In this document: piece after piece, positions 63,411 to 64,000 of the stretch
Position numbering within the stretch: the first letter of the stretch is position 1
How the letters are laid out: the number at the start of each line of letters is the position of its first letter
DNA from: Pseudomarimonas salicorniae
GTDB lineage: Bacteria; Pseudomonadota; Gammaproteobacteria; Xanthomonadales; Xanthomonadaceae
NCBI RefSeq assembly: GCF_023156535.1
Contig: NZ_JALNMH010000002.1
Span: 1 to 64,000, forward strand
Reading direction: 5' to 3'
Length of the DNA: 64,000 bases
The notes under the pieces: generated by a model
Databases searched by the model: none
What the model saw: the letters and a program-made list of their open reading frames with translations, nothing else
Told to the model about the DNA's origin: nothing
Position numbers and translations under genes: made by a program

Positions 63411-64000
63411 ATGGTTTCGACGTCCCTGATGGTCGCCCAGCTGCTCGGCGCCCTGCTGCTCGCGGGCGTGCTCGGCACGTTCTGGCGCCAGTATCGCCAG
63501 GCCTACCTTGGCTGGTGGTCGATGAGCTTTGTCGCGCTGGCGCTGTATCTGGCCACGGTGATGGTGGCCTACCAGTTCCGGGCCGGCGGATCGGTGGCCA
63601 CCGATCCGGGAATGATCGGACTCGCGCTCGGCTACACCACTCTGGGCTTCCTCCAGCTGCTCACCCTGTTGATCGGCCTGCACCTGCTGATCCGACCCGA
63701 ATGGTCCCCCGCGCGACGCCCGGTGCTGCTTCTTCTCGCCTGCCTGCTGCTGGGCGCCTTGGTCACCCTGCCCTACGCCACGGCCCCGGACGGCAACCTG
63801 TCGCGGCTGTTCCTGCGCACCGGCCTGCGCTACCTGCTCACCGGCCTCGCCCTCATCGCAGCCAGCATCGGCGTGCTGCGGGCCCGCGCGCCCTGGCACG
63901 CGGGCCGGTGGCTGGTCGCGGCCGGCCTTGGCCTGTACGGAGTGCTGCTCGCCGTCATGGGTACGATGAGCATGCCGGCACTGCCCACCGCCGGCAGTGC
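63411..64000 (+). CDS. Partial multi-pass membrane protein, probable sensor N-terminus
   Basis: An open frame from the ATG at 63411 reaches the right edge and gives 196 residues. It starts MVSTSLMVAQLLGALLLAGV and shows about six membrane helices spaced by short loops. An early RQYRQAYLGWWSMSFVALAL resembles the N-terminal membrane sensors of GGDEF or histidine kinase proteins in related bacteria. The output domain lies outside the window, so the function is open. Confidence 0.75.
   Translation, partial: MVSTSLMVAQLLGALLLAGVLGTFWRQYRQAYLGWWSMSFVALALYLATVMVAYQFRAGGSVATDPGMIGLALGYTTLGFLQLLTLLIGLHLLIRPEWSPARRPVLLLLACLLLGALVTLPYATAPDGNLSRLFLRTGLRYLLTGLALIAASIGVLRARAPWHAGRWLVAAGLGLYGVLLAVMGTMSMPALPTAGS

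Overview
The window is 64 kb of high-GC, densely packed chromosomal DNA from a gammaproteobacterium. The order Lysobacterales (Xanthomonadales) is the best guess. The reasons are gammaproteobacterial gene orders (rsmA-apaG-apaH; lgt-thyA-folA; miaB-phoH-ybeY-corC; petABC-sspA-sspB; phoB-phoR-ppk1-ppx), a DUF3301 gene next to sspB, an NAD-type isocitrate dehydrogenase, and REP-type palindromes of the GTGGGAGC...GCGAC kind. This assignment is inference; no rRNA gene, tRNA gene or other marker settles it.

Layout. 1-1305: end of a chromosomal integron. It has an intI integrase, an attI-like region with a GTTAGGC core site, and the first 36 codons of a cassette-like gene leaving the left edge. 1340-4654: a PAS protein, a PAS-GGDEF protein with a degenerate active site, and urocanate hydratase, all on the minus strand. 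4745-5467: a non-coding element bounded by long inverted repeats. 5491-16164: a secreted HExxH protein, rsmA-apaG-apaH, a membrane diguanylate cyclase, the lgt-thyA-folA operon, an amino-acid permease and a second secreted HExxH protein. 16242-23585: a beta-propeller sensor diguanylate cyclase and an RND efflux adaptor/pump pair. 23725-27026: an FHA protein and a Ser/Thr kinase with a formylglycine-enzyme-like C-terminus. 27312-33565: DUF3301, sspA/sspB, the cytochrome bc1 operon, a DegS-like protease and a lytic transglycosylase. 33698-42505: miaB, phoH-ybeY-corC followed by an Lnb/DUF4105-family membrane protein, an M48 peptidase and dnaG. 42723-53273: an acrylyl-CoA reductase-like enzyme, a PilH-like receiver, an outer-membrane protein, a secreted metalloprotease with a small upstream partner, isocitrate dehydrogenase, another secreted protein, a carboxymuconolactone-decarboxylase/glutaredoxin pair and a BepA-like protease. 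53381-59174: the phosphate/polyphosphate cluster with a visible Pho box. 59516-64000: a BlaI/M56-TonB signalling pair with twin operators, a glycosyltransferase, a PAP2 phosphatase and a membrane protein cut by the right edge.

How genes work together. rsmA, ybeY, miaB and dnaG serve ribosome, tRNA and DNA functions. The pet operon supplies respiratory complex III. Three GGDEF proteins suggest c-di-GMP signalling. PhoBR with Ppk and Ppx link phosphate sensing to polyphosphate turnover. DegS, BepA, the transglycosylase, Lgt and the Lnb-like protein serve the envelope.

Most notable observations: the integron edge; the Lnb-family gene sitting where lnt usually follows corC; the inverted-repeat element whose terminal hairpins differ in sequence but keep pairing; a roughly 190-bp composite palindromic repeat present twice in opposite orientations; the paired BlaI-type operators; and a probably new secreted metalloprotease encoded with a small exported partner.
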